From contig VGWJ01000011.1 in the NCBI GenBank assembly GCA_016873635.1, positions 1 through 64,000 of the forward strand: a DNA stretch of 64,000 bases. Reading direction: 5' to 3'. The translations under genes were made by a program, and so were the position numbers. This DNA comes from Lentisphaerota bacterium (GTDB lineage Bacteria; Verrucomicrobiota; Kiritimatiellia; UBA8416; VGWJ01). Below the pieces are notes generated by a model. The model searched no databases. It was not told where the DNA came from and worked only from the letters and a program-made list of their open reading frames with translations. Positions 39,087-47,790 of the stretch are shown in pieces. Within the stretch, counting starts at the first letter, position 1. Every line of letters begins with the position of its first letter.

Positions 39087-39190
39087 GTGTTCAGTATTCA
39101 GTGTTCAGTATTCAGTGTTCAGTATTCAATGCTCATCAGCAGAACACTGAACACTGAATACTGAATACTGAATACTGAATACTGAATACT
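39087..39190. repeat. Heptamer inverted/tandem repeat: (GTGTTCAGTATTCA)x3 - 14-nt loop - (AACACTG)x2(AATACTG)x4 + partial
   Basis: Direct reading: 42-nt left array 39087-39128, loop 39129-39142, right array 39143-39190; lies between moxR stop and the DUF58 start. Confidence 0.95.
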
Positions 39191-39207
39191 CATCACGGAC
39201 CAAGGCC

Positions 39208-40098
39208 ATGCCCATCGACACAAAGGAACTGATGCGCCAGGTGGGCCGCATACGGATCGTCACCAGCCGCCTGGTCGACGAACACCTCTCCGGCGAATAC
39301 CACTCCGTCTTCAAGGGCCAGGGCATCGAGTTCGACGAAGTCCGCGAGTACGTGCCCGGCGACGACGTCCGCTCCATCGACTGGAACGTCACCGCGCGCA
39401 TGGGGCACCCGTTTGTGAAGCGCTTTTGCGAGGAGCGCGAACTGACCGTCATATTCATGGTCGACGTCTCCGGCTCGCAGTGCTTCGGCTCGGGCGCGCG
39501 CTCGAAGGCGGAAGTCGCCGCGGAGATCGCCTGCCTGCTGGCGCTTTCCGCCATCAAGAACCAGGACCAGGTGGGGCTTGTTCTGTTCAGCGACCGCATC
39601 GAGAAGTCCGTTCCGCCGCGCAAAGGGCGCACCGCCGTCATGCGCCTCGTGCGGGAAGTCCTGGCCGCCGAGGAAACCCGGCACGGCACCGACATCGCCG
39701 CGGCGTTCCGCTTCCTGAACAACGTGCAGAAGAAGCGCGCCGTGGTTTTCCTGATCTCCGATTTCATCGCCTCCGGCTACGAGCGCGAACTGCGCGTGGC
39801 CTGCCGCAAGCACGACGTCATCGCCTGCCCGATCTCGGACCCGCGCGAACTGGAGCTGCCTGACGCCGGCTTGATCGAGATCCAGGATCCCGAAAGCGGC
39901 GCGCTGCTGCTGGCCGACACCGGCTCGCCGCGCGTCCGCGCCGCCTTCCGCCGTCGCGCGGCAGAAGAGCAGCGGCGGCTGGTGGATATGTTGAAGCGTT
40001 TGAGGATAGACTCCATCCCGGTCTCCACGGCGCGGCCGTTCGTTGACGACGTGCGACGGCTCTTCCGCCGCCGCCAGGTCCGCGCAAGGCGTGGTTGA
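39208..40098 (+). CDS. DUF58-domain protein (Bat/MoxR operon)
   Basis: GEYHSVFKGQGIEFDEVREYVPGDDVRSIDWNVTARMGHPFVKRFCEERELTV. Confidence 0.92.
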   Translation: MPIDTKELMRQVGRIRIVTSRLVDEHLSGEYHSVFKGQGIEFDEVREYVPGDDVRSIDWNVTARMGHPFVKRFCEERELTVIFMVDVSGSQCFGSGARSKAEVAAEIACLLALSAIKNQDQVGLVLFSDRIEKSVPPRKGRTAVMRLVREVLAAEETRHGTDIAAAFRFLNNVQKKRAVVFLISDFIASGYERELRVACRKHDVIACPISDPRELELPDAGLIEIQDPESGALLLADTGSPRVRAAFRRRAAEEQRRLVDMLKRLRIDSIPVSTARPFVDDVRRLFRRRQVRARRG

Positions 40099-40109
40099 GG
40101 GCGATCCGC

Positions 40110-41240
40110 ATGACCGTGCGACCGTCAGGTGCACAAGGGCTTTCCGGAAGCGCAAGGAAAGGCGAGGCTCCGACCCTGCCCGTCCGTGCGCCCGTCGCGG
40201 GTGGGGCGCGCGCGCCGCACGCGCCTCTCTTCCTTGCCCCGGCATTCTGCCTCGCGCTGTTTCTCCCCGCCTGTCGCAACGGAACACCGCCCAAGGGCGC
40301 CGCCCCCGGCATTCTTACCCGCGAGGCCGGACGCGGGCCCGTGCGCGCCGTGGTCGCCGCCGCGCCTTCCCCGTTCCGCTACGAGTCCGATGTCCTCCTG
40401 ACCCTGACCGTCAGCGCGCCGGCCGGCGTGGACGTCGTTCTGCCGCCGCTCGAAGACCGCCTGCAGGGCTTCGCGCTGAACGGATCGTTCAGCGACGAGC
40501 CGCGCGCGGCGCCGGACGGCGCCGTCAGCCGCGCCCATCACTTCCGGCTGACGCCCGTGGTTGCGCCGCGCCATCGCGTGGCGCCTATTCCCGTGACCTA
40601 CACCGACCGCCGCACCGCCCCGCCCGCGACAGGCTGGTTCCCGACGCCGCCCCTGACGCTGGAGGCGGCCCCGGCCGCGCCGGGCGCGCCGGGCGCGGAT
40701 ATTGCCGGCGATCTGCGTCCCGTGCGCATCGCCCCTTCGCCGCGCGCTTTCCTGCTGCCGGCGGTGGTCGCCGCCGCGGCCGCGGCCGCGCTCGCCGGCG
40801 CCTTCCTGCTCGCGCGCCGGCTGCGCCGAAGCGCCGCCCTGCGCCGGCTCTCGCCGCGCGAGCGCGCGCTGCGCGAGCTCGACGCGCTGCTGGCCCGCGA
40901 CCTCGTGGCCGCCGGCCGGATCAAGGACTTCTACGTGGAGCTCACCATGGTCGTCCGCCGCTACATCGAACGCGCCCACGGCATCCGGGCCCCCGAACAG
41001 ACCACCGAGGAGTTCCTGGCGGCGGCGGCCGGCAACGCCCGCTTTGCGGCGCGCGTCGTAGCGACGCTGCGCGAATTCCTGCAGGCCGCGGACCTGGTCA
41101 AGTTCGCCGCCTACCGGCCCGGGCGCCCCGCCGTCGACAGCGCCGTTTCCACGGCCCGGGCCTACATCGAAACCGACGCGGCGGCGGCGAACGGGCCGCG
41201 GGCCGCCGACAACCGACCACCGACAACCGACAACCGATAA
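40110..41240 (+). CDS. Bat-operon lipoprotein-like membrane protein of unknown function
   Basis: Hydrophobic CLALFLPAC lipobox-like site preceded by a low-complexity N-terminal extension; C-terminal KDFYVELTMVVRRYIERAHGI segment. Confidence 0.7.
   Translation: MTVRPSGAQGLSGSARKGEAPTLPVRAPVAGGARAPHAPLFLAPAFCLALFLPACRNGTPPKGAAPGILTREAGRGPVRAVVAAAPSPFRYESDVLLTLTVSAPAGVDVVLPPLEDRLQGFALNGSFSDEPRAAPDGAVSRAHHFRLTPVVAPRHRVAPIPVTYTDRRTAPPATGWFPTPPLTLEAAPAAPGAPGADIAGDLRPVRIAPSPRAFLLPAVVAAAAAAALAGAFLLARRLRRSAALRRLSPRERALRELDALLARDLVAAGRIKDFYVELTMVVRRYIERAHGIRAPEQTTEEFLAAAAGNARFAARVVATLREFLQAADLVKFAAYRPGRPAVDSAVSTARAYIETDAAAANGPRAADNRPPTTDNR
41206..41239 (+). repeat. Heptamer tandem repeat (CCGACAA)n: CCGACAA CCGACCA CCGACAA CCGACAA CCGATAA
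   Basis: Period 7, five units; encodes the C-terminal tail ADNRPPTTDNR and supplies the stop codon. Confidence 0.85.
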
Positions 41241-41244
41241 ACCT

Positions 41245-42291
41245 ATGTTCCGTTTCGCCAATCCTGTCTTCTTTGCGCTGTTCGCGCCCCTGGCGCTGGC
41301 GGCATGGTTTGTGTTCCGCAGGCGGCGCAGCTCCGGACTGCTCTTCGCGCCCGTCCATCGCCTCGCCGGCGCCGGCGGCACCTGGCGCGCGCGCGCCGCC
41401 GCCGTTCTTCCCGCATGCTTCCTGGCGGGCCTGGCCCTGGCCGTCATCGCCCTGGCGCGGCCGCAGACGCTCCTCTCGCGTTCCCCGCGCACCGCCGACG
41501 CCATTGCGGTTGAGATGGTGGTCGACGTCTCCGGCTCGATGGAGGCGCTGGACATGTCCGACGGCGCCGGCGGCGGCGGGCGCTTCCGCACCCGGCTGGA
41601 CGCGGTCAAGGAGACGTTCGCCGAGTTCGTGCGGGCGCGGCCCGACGATCTGATCGGCCTGGTGACGTTCGGCGGCTTCGCCGCCACCCGCGCGCCTCTG
41701 ACCGCGGACCACGAGGCCCTGCTGCACGTGCTGGAAGGCGTCGAGATACCGTCACGACAGTACGACGACGCGCGGCGGATCCTGAACCAGGAAGAGCTCC
41801 TCACCGCCGTCGGCGACGCGCTGGCCACGGCCTGCGCCCGGCTCGAACACGCCGCAACCGCGTCCAGGATCATCGTGCTGCTCAGCGACGGCGAGTCGAA
41901 CACGGGCCTGATCGAGCCCGCCGCCGCCGTGCGCATGGCCGAGAAGATGGGGGTGCGCGTATACACCATCGGCGTGGGCACCACCGGCCAGGCGCCGTTC
42001 CTGGGCCGCGACGCCTTCGGACGCCAGGTCGTGTACCGCGCTTTCGTCACGCTGGACGAGGAGCTGCTGCGCGACGTCGCGAAGAAGACGGGCGGCCGCT
42101 ACTTCAACGTCCGCGATCCGAACGGCCTGCAAACCGCGCTGGGCGAGATCGACCGCCTGGAAAAAACGCGGATCGAGCGCGAGCTGTACGAGCGCTACAA
42201 CGAGCTGTTTCCGCGTTTCCTCGTTCCGGCCGCGGCTCTGGCGGCTCTCGGCGCCGCGTTGAACGTCGGCGTGGCAAGGAGAATCGTGTGA
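41245..42291 (+). CDS. batA: VWA-domain protein BatA-like
   Basis: MVVDVSGSMEALDM, VTFGGFAATRAPLT, C-terminal TM; follows the MoxR/DUF58 genes. Confidence 0.88.
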   Translation: MFRFANPVFFALFAPLALAAWFVFRRRRSSGLLFAPVHRLAGAGGTWRARAAAVLPACFLAGLALAVIALARPQTLLSRSPRTADAIAVEMVVDVSGSMEALDMSDGAGGGGRFRTRLDAVKETFAEFVRARPDDLIGLVTFGGFAATRAPLTADHEALLHVLEGVEIPSRQYDDARRILNQEELLTAVGDALATACARLEHAATASRIIVLLSDGESNTGLIEPAAAVRMAEKMGVRVYTIGVGTTGQAPFLGRDAFGRQVVYRAFVTLDEELLRDVAKKTGGRYFNVRDPNGLQTALGEIDRLEKTRIERELYERYNELFPRFLVPAAALAALGAALNVGVARRIV

Positions 42292-45038
42292 ACCTGCAGT
42301 TCGCCAACCCGACGGCGCTGTTGCTGCTGTGGATCGTGCCGCTGGCCGCCGCCGCGTGGATGTGGTCCGCGCGCCGGCGCGAGACGCGCCTGGCGCGCCT
42401 GGTCTCGGCCCGCATGCAGCGCAAGCTGCGGCCGCCGTCCGCCGCCGCCCGCGCGGCCTGGCAGACCGCCCTGACGGCCATGGGCCTGGTGCTGGCGCTG
42501 GCGGCCGCGGCCCGGCCGCGCTGGGGCGCGCGCGAGGAAACCGTGTATGCCCGCGGCCGCAGCCTGATCATCGCCGTGGACGTGTCGCGGTCCATGCTCG
42601 CGGCCGACGTGCATCCCAGCCGCCTGGAACGGGCCAAGGCCGACGTTCTGGACCTGGTCAGGGAGCTGCGCGGCGACCGCGCCGGCCTGATCGCCTTCCG
42701 CCACAAGGCCGCGCTGCTGTGCCCGCTGACGACGGACTACGCCTTCCTCGCCCAGGCGGTTGACGCCATGGACATCGACTCCGCCCCGCGCGGGGCGACG
42801 GACATTGCCGACGCCATCCTCAAGGCCCTCGACGCCTTCAGGGAGGAGGAGGGTTCGCATCGGGCAGTCGTGCTCATTTCCGACGGGGAGGACCTCACCG
42901 GCAGGGCGCTTTCCGCGGCGGAAGAGGCCGGCCGGCGGGGCGTTCCCATCTTCACCGTGGGGCTGGGCAACCGCGAGGGGACGCACATTCCCGACGAGCA
43001 GGGGCGGTTCGTGACGTACCAGGGGGCGAACGTCGTTACGCGGCTCCAGCACGAGACCCTGCACGCCATCGCCACGGCCACGGGCGGCGCCTATGTGCCC
43101 GTGGAAACCGCCGGCATGACCACCGTGACCCTGGGCACGCTATACAGCGAACACCTCCGCCGGATCTCGGCGCAGGAATCGCGGGAACGGCGGGAACTCA
43201 CCCACGTGGAGCGCTACCAGCTGTTCCTGCTGCCCGCCGTGCTGGCTCTGCTCGGAGCGGCCTTCCTGAGCCGCGGCCGGCTCATGCGGTCGGCGGCGCC
43301 GCCGGCCGCGCCGTCGGCCTTGAAGGATCTCAACCCGCCACCGACGGCGCTGCGCGATATCAGCGGCGGCCAGGGCGCCCGGCCCGCGATTCCGGAACGC
43401 GCCCCGGCCCCGACCGAAGGGCGGGGCCACCCCTCCCGGGAGGGGACCGTCCGGTCCACTTCCTCTCTCCTGCCCCCTCCCCGGAGGGGCGCCGCCGCAC
43501 CAGCGGCAGCGGGGTGGGTTCTCGCGTCCGCCTTGACCCTCGCCTTCCACGTCCGGGCGGAGACCAACGCCCCGCCCCCGTCCGTTCCGGCGGGACGCGA
43601 GGGCGGGCGCGCGGCCCAGGCCCTGTTCGACGCGGGCGACTATCCCGCGGCCGCCGCGGCCTACGAGCAGGCCGCCCGGGACGCCGGCGCTGAATTGCGG
43701 CGCGATCTGCGCTACAACGCGGCCGTGGCGTTGTACGAGGCGGGCAGGTTCGACGAGGCCGCCGCCAGACTCAGGGACCTGGCCGCTTCGGACGACGCGG
43801 CCGGAACCTGCTCGGCGCTGGGAACGGCGCTGTATCGATCCGCGGAGCACAGCGCCACGAACGCGGCCGCGCGCGCCGCTCTCCTGCGCGAGGCCGGCGA
43901 AGCCTTCCGCCGCGCCGCGCGCGCCGCGCGCGACCCGGCCGGCCCCCGCCGCGATCTGGACGTGGTGCTCGACCGCTATCCGCGGGCCGACGAAGAGGCC
44001 AGGATCGAGCGACTCATGGAGCAGCACGGCCGGAAGCCCGCCCACGAGATCGCCGGCGACATGCTCGCCGGCCAGCGCGACGTGCTCGCCGCCTTGCGCG
44101 CCGCCGCCACAAACGACAGCCCCTCCCGCGTCGGACAGATGGAGCGCGCCGCCGAGCGACAGGCCGCCGCGGCCGACCTGTGGATCCCGCTGAAGAGCAA
44201 GCTGCTCGCGGAAAACCGGGACCCCGACAAGCAGGCGGTGCTGGCCGACGTTATCGAGAGCACGCGCGACCAGATGCTCGCCGCCGCCGATGTCCTGCGC
44301 GACCTGGACGACGCGCGCGCCGCGGCCGCGGCCGACGCCTCGGGCCGCCGCGTGTACGAGTTCTGGAAGAGCGTCGCGCCCTACGCGCCCCTGCTGGATG
44401 AGGATCTCTGGCGGCAGACCAACACGCTCGCGGCCGTGGACGCCGAACCCGTCAACGGTCAGGCCCTCCGGGAAGCGCAGTCCGACCAGGCGGAAGCCCG
44501 CGAGCTGACGCGCCTCTTCGGCGAGCGCTTCGCCGCCGCCGTCCCCGAGGGCGGCGAGCCGGACGGCGACGGGACCAACGCCGCGCCGCGCATTACCGCC
44601 GAGACAAGGCAGAAAATACTCAACCTGGCCGAGCAGGCGGCCGCGGCGCAGGAAACGGCCGCCGCGGCTCTGGAGCGCTCCGCGATCGCCGACGCCCGGC
44701 CGGAACAGCGCCGCGCCGCCGTGATTCTGCAGGAAATCCGCGACCTGCTGCCCAAGGACCGCGGGCAGGCCCAGCAGGAACAACCGCAGCAGGATCAATC
44801 GGACAAGTCGGACAAGTCGGACCAGCCCGACCTCCAGCCGCAGGAGCAGCCGGCCGAACAGCCGCGGGAGCAGCCCGCGGAGAAGCCCGGACAACCCGAA
44901 CCCAAGCCGGGCGAACTCTCCCGGAAAGAGCTGGAACGTTTGCTGGAAAAGGCCTTGCGGCGCGAGAAAGAACACGAAGACGAGCTGCGCCAACGCATCC
45001 GCCGGATTCCGATGTCGCCGTCGGAAAGGGATTGGTAG
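42288..45038 (+). CDS. BatB-like VWA protein fused to BatC-like TPR protein
   Basis: IIAVDVSRSMLAADVHPSRLERAKADVLDL; after the terminal TM an element-encoded linker, then signal-peptide-like WVLASALTLAFHVRAE and TPR (AQALFDAGDYPAAAAAYEQAARD). GTG start. Confidence 0.85.
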   Translation: MNLQFANPTALLLLWIVPLAAAAWMWSARRRETRLARLVSARMQRKLRPPSAAARAAWQTALTAMGLVLALAAAARPRWGAREETVYARGRSLIIAVDVSRSMLAADVHPSRLERAKADVLDLVRELRGDRAGLIAFRHKAALLCPLTTDYAFLAQAVDAMDIDSAPRGATDIADAILKALDAFREEEGSHRAVVLISDGEDLTGRALSAAEEAGRRGVPIFTVGLGNREGTHIPDEQGRFVTYQGANVVTRLQHETLHAIATATGGAYVPVETAGMTTVTLGTLYSEHLRRISAQESRERRELTHVERYQLFLLPAVLALLGAAFLSRGRLMRSAAPPAAPSALKDLNPPPTALRDISGGQGARPAIPERAPAPTEGRGHPSREGTVRSTSSLLPPPRRGAAAPAAAGWVLASALTLAFHVRAETNAPPPSVPAGREGGRAAQALFDAGDYPAAAAAYEQAARDAGAELRRDLRYNAAVALYEAGRFDEAAARLRDLAASDDAAGTCSALGTALYRSAEHSATNAAARAALLREAGEAFRRAARAARDPAGPRRDLDVVLDRYPRADEEARIERLMEQHGRKPAHEIAGDMLAGQRDVLAALRAAATNDSPSRVGQMERAAERQAAAADLWIPLKSKLLAENRDPDKQAVLADVIESTRDQMLAAADVLRDLDDARAAAAADASGRRVYEFWKSVAPYAPLLDEDLWRQTNTLAAVDAEPVNGQALREAQSDQAEARELTRLFGERFAAAVPEGGEPDGDGTNAAPRITAETRQKILNLAEQAAAAQETAAAALERSAIADARPEQRRAAVILQEIRDLLPKDRGQAQQEQPQQDQSDKSDKSDQPDLQPQEQPAEQPREQPAEKPGQPEPKPGELSRKELERLLEKALRREKEHEDELRQRIRRIPMSPSERDW
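43386..43518 (+). repeat. Nested GC-rich hairpin element, copy A (inside CDS)
   Basis: GCGATTCCGGAAC..GGCCCCG..CGGGGCCACCCCTCCCGGGAGGGGA .. CCCCTCCCCGGAGGGGCGCCGCCGCACCAGCGGCAGCGGGGTGGG. Confidence 0.85.
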
Positions 45039-45186
45039 TTGTGGAGCAATCGGAACGATTCGGCTCCGGGCTCAGGCACGGACGTTCGCCATGCACAGGC
45101 ACCGGGCAAGCAATACGTTGACGGATCAGCGACCATGCGTGGTCCGGTCGCAGTCGGTCACCCGGGGAGCGGACCGGCTCAAGCCC

Positions 45187-47790
45187 ATGCTCGTCGGCGT
45201 CTTCATTTCCGCTTTCATCCTCCTGTCCGCCGCCGGCGCCGCCGCCGACCTCTCGCTCGAGGTTTCCGCCGACCGCAATCGCATCTACCTCGGCGAAGCG
45301 GTGATCCTCACGGTCAGCGTTAACGGCGACATAAACCCCCCCGAACCGGATCTTTCAGGCATCCAGGGCGCCGCGGTGCGCCCGCTCGGCAGCCAGGCCC
45401 ACAGCTTCACCAGCGCAAGCTTCGCCAACGGGCGCTTGCAGCGAACCAGCGTGGTCGGACGCAAGTTCACCTACGCCGTCGCCCCGGCTGCCGCCGGGCG
45501 GTTCACGGCGGGACCCGTCGTTCTGGAGACCGACGGCCGTACGCTGCGCGAGGAAGGGCCGGTTGTCGAAGTGGTGGGCGTGGCGGCGCAGAACGACGTC
45601 CTCGTCTCCGTGCGCGCTTCGCGCGAAACCGTGCTCGTGGATGAGCCGTTCGACATCGTTCTCGCCGTGGCCGTCCGGCAGCTGCCCGGCGAATACGCGC
45701 CGCGCGAGCCGCTGGACGGCGCCGCCCCGCCGGCCCTGAACGTCCCTTACCTGGCACAGACGCCCGACGGCCTGGACGGCCCCGATCTCGAAGCGGTTCT
45801 GCGGCGTCTGCACGAGCCGCGCGGCGACCGCCCCGGTTTTTCCATCAACGACATTCCCGCGCGCCAGGATCCCTTCGACCCGGACGGCTTCTTCGGCGGC
45901 GGGATGGACGACTTCTTCCGGCCCCGCCCCGCACGGTTCCGCCTGGAACAAAGAGTCGTGGAGAAGGACTCCGGCTCATACGTCGCGTACAGCCTGGCGC
46001 TGCGTTACGTGCCCCGAAAGGAAGGCGACTACACTTTCGGGCCGGTCACGTTCAAGGGTCCGATCGTTGCCGCGACCGACCGTGGCGCGCAGCTTGTGCG
46101 GCAGGGCTTCTTCGCGGTCGGCCCGGCCTGCACGGTGCGCGTCGTGCCGCCTCCCGAGGAGGGCCGCCCTCCCACTTTCATCGGCGCGGTGGGCGCCGGC
46201 ATGGCGGCCGAGGCGGCGCTGGACGCGCAGACGTGCAACGTCGGCGATCCCCTCAAGCTCACGCTGCGCGTCTCGGGCGGCGTGAACACGGAAAACGTAC
46301 GCCCGCCGGTCCTCGCCGCGCAGACCAACCTCACGCGCCTGTTCCGGACTTATGACGGCACCGTGCAGACGGCGTCGCGCGACGGGGCCAAGGAATTCAC
46401 TTACACGGTCCGGCCCGTCACGCCGGGCACCATCGAGCTGCCGCCCGTCGCGCTTTCCTACTACAATTCCGAGCGCCGCGCCTACGAGACGGTGCTGACA
46501 AGACCCGTTCCGCTGCGCGTGAACGAGACGGCGCAGGTGGGCTACGAGATGGTCATAGCCGCGGGCACCAACGGCCCCGGGCGCGAAGCGGCGGCGGCGC
46601 CGCGCGTAATGGCTCCGCTTGACGTCAGCCCGGAGGGGGCCGTCCCGGTCGCCCTGGGTCTGCGCGCCTGGCAGCGAACCGTGTGCCTGCTGAGCCCGAT
46701 CGCGTATTTCCTGGGGCTGGCCTGGCGCGCGCTCCGCGCGCCGCTCGCGGCCTTCCGCGCGCGCCGGCGGCGCGGCGGAGCGCTGGGCGCGGCGCTGGAC
46801 GCGCTGCGCGAGGCCGGCGCGGCCGGCGGCGACGATCCGCATGCGGCCGCCCGGCTCGTCTGCCGGGCCGTGTCCGGCTACCTCGCGCGCCGCTTCGACG
46901 TGCGGGGCGAAGGCATGACGCCGGCCGACGCCGTCGAGCTTCTGCGGCAGCGCGGCGCGCCCGCCGAAATCGTCGCGGAATTCGAGCGCCTACACCGGCG
47001 CGGTTTCGAGGCCGCGTACGCGGCGCGCGCGGAAGCTTCCTACGCGGCGCGCGACGAGACCGCGTTGGCCGACCGGACGCTGCGCCGGCTGGATAAAGCG
47101 CTCGGCGTCCGCCGCCGGCGCTCCGCGCGCGCAACCGCGGCCCCCGCGCTGCTCGTGCTTGCGCTGCTGACCCGCAACGCCTCCGGCCTCGGCGAAACCG
47201 AACGGCGTTTCAGGTGGAACGAAGCCAACGCCGCCCTGGCGGCCGCGGCCACGCCGGAGGAAGCGCTCGCCGCCGCGCGCAAGTACCGCGAACTGGCGGC
47301 GGACGGCGTCAGGAACGGGCCGCTCTTCTACAACTGCGGCACGGCCATGCTGCGCGCCCGGCGCTATGACGAAGCCGTCGCCCTGCTGCTGCGGGCGGAA
47401 CGGTATTGCGGGAGCAACGACGAGATCAAACGCAACATGCTGCTGGCGATTGCGGCGCGCGACGGCAGCGACGACGCCGCGCTGCCCTGGTATCGCGGCC
47501 TGCTCTTCTGGCACTACGACCTGGGCATCTCCACGCGCATCGCCATCGCTGTCCTGGCGTTCGCGGCGGTCTGGCCCGCTCTGCTGGCCCGGGCATTCGG
47601 GCGGGCGCGCATCGCCGCGCCCCTGCTGACGACGGCCCTGGCGGTCCTCATCGTCTTCGGCAGCAGCGCGCTTGCCACGCTGCACCAGGAGCGCAGCGAG
47701 CGCCTGAACCCGGTGGCCGTGGCGGACGAGGCGGAGGCCGCGCCGAAAGCGGGCGCGGGAGCCGGGGAGGAGGTCGCATCGAAGCCATGA
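45187..47790 (+). CDS. batD: BatD-like protein with C-terminal BatE-like TPR segment
   Basis: Signal peptide, LSLEVSADRNRIYLGEAVILTVSVNGD; VLVDEPFDIVLAVAVRQLPGEY; C-terminal NGPLFYNCGTAMLRARRYDEAVALLLRAE. Confidence 0.82.
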   Translation: MLVGVFISAFILLSAAGAAADLSLEVSADRNRIYLGEAVILTVSVNGDINPPEPDLSGIQGAAVRPLGSQAHSFTSASFANGRLQRTSVVGRKFTYAVAPAAAGRFTAGPVVLETDGRTLREEGPVVEVVGVAAQNDVLVSVRASRETVLVDEPFDIVLAVAVRQLPGEYAPREPLDGAAPPALNVPYLAQTPDGLDGPDLEAVLRRLHEPRGDRPGFSINDIPARQDPFDPDGFFGGGMDDFFRPRPARFRLEQRVVEKDSGSYVAYSLALRYVPRKEGDYTFGPVTFKGPIVAATDRGAQLVRQGFFAVGPACTVRVVPPPEEGRPPTFIGAVGAGMAAEAALDAQTCNVGDPLKLTLRVSGGVNTENVRPPVLAAQTNLTRLFRTYDGTVQTASRDGAKEFTYTVRPVTPGTIELPPVALSYYNSERRAYETVLTRPVPLRVNETAQVGYEMVIAAGTNGPGREAAAAPRVMAPLDVSPEGAVPVALGLRAWQRTVCLLSPIAYFLGLAWRALRAPLAAFRARRRRGGALGAALDALREAGAAGGDDPHAAARLVCRAVSGYLARRFDVRGEGMTPADAVELLRQRGAPAEIVAEFERLHRRGFEAAYAARAEASYAARDETALADRTLRRLDKALGVRRRRSARATAAPALLVLALLTRNASGLGETERRFRWNEANAALAAAATPEEALAAARKYRELAADGVRNGPLFYNCGTAMLRARRYDEAVALLLRAERYCGSNDEIKRNMLLAIAARDGSDDAALPWYRGLLFWHYDLGISTRIAIAVLAFAAVWPALLARAFGRARIAAPLLTTALAVLIVFGSSALATLHQERSERLNPVAVADEAEAAPKAGAGAGEEVASKP

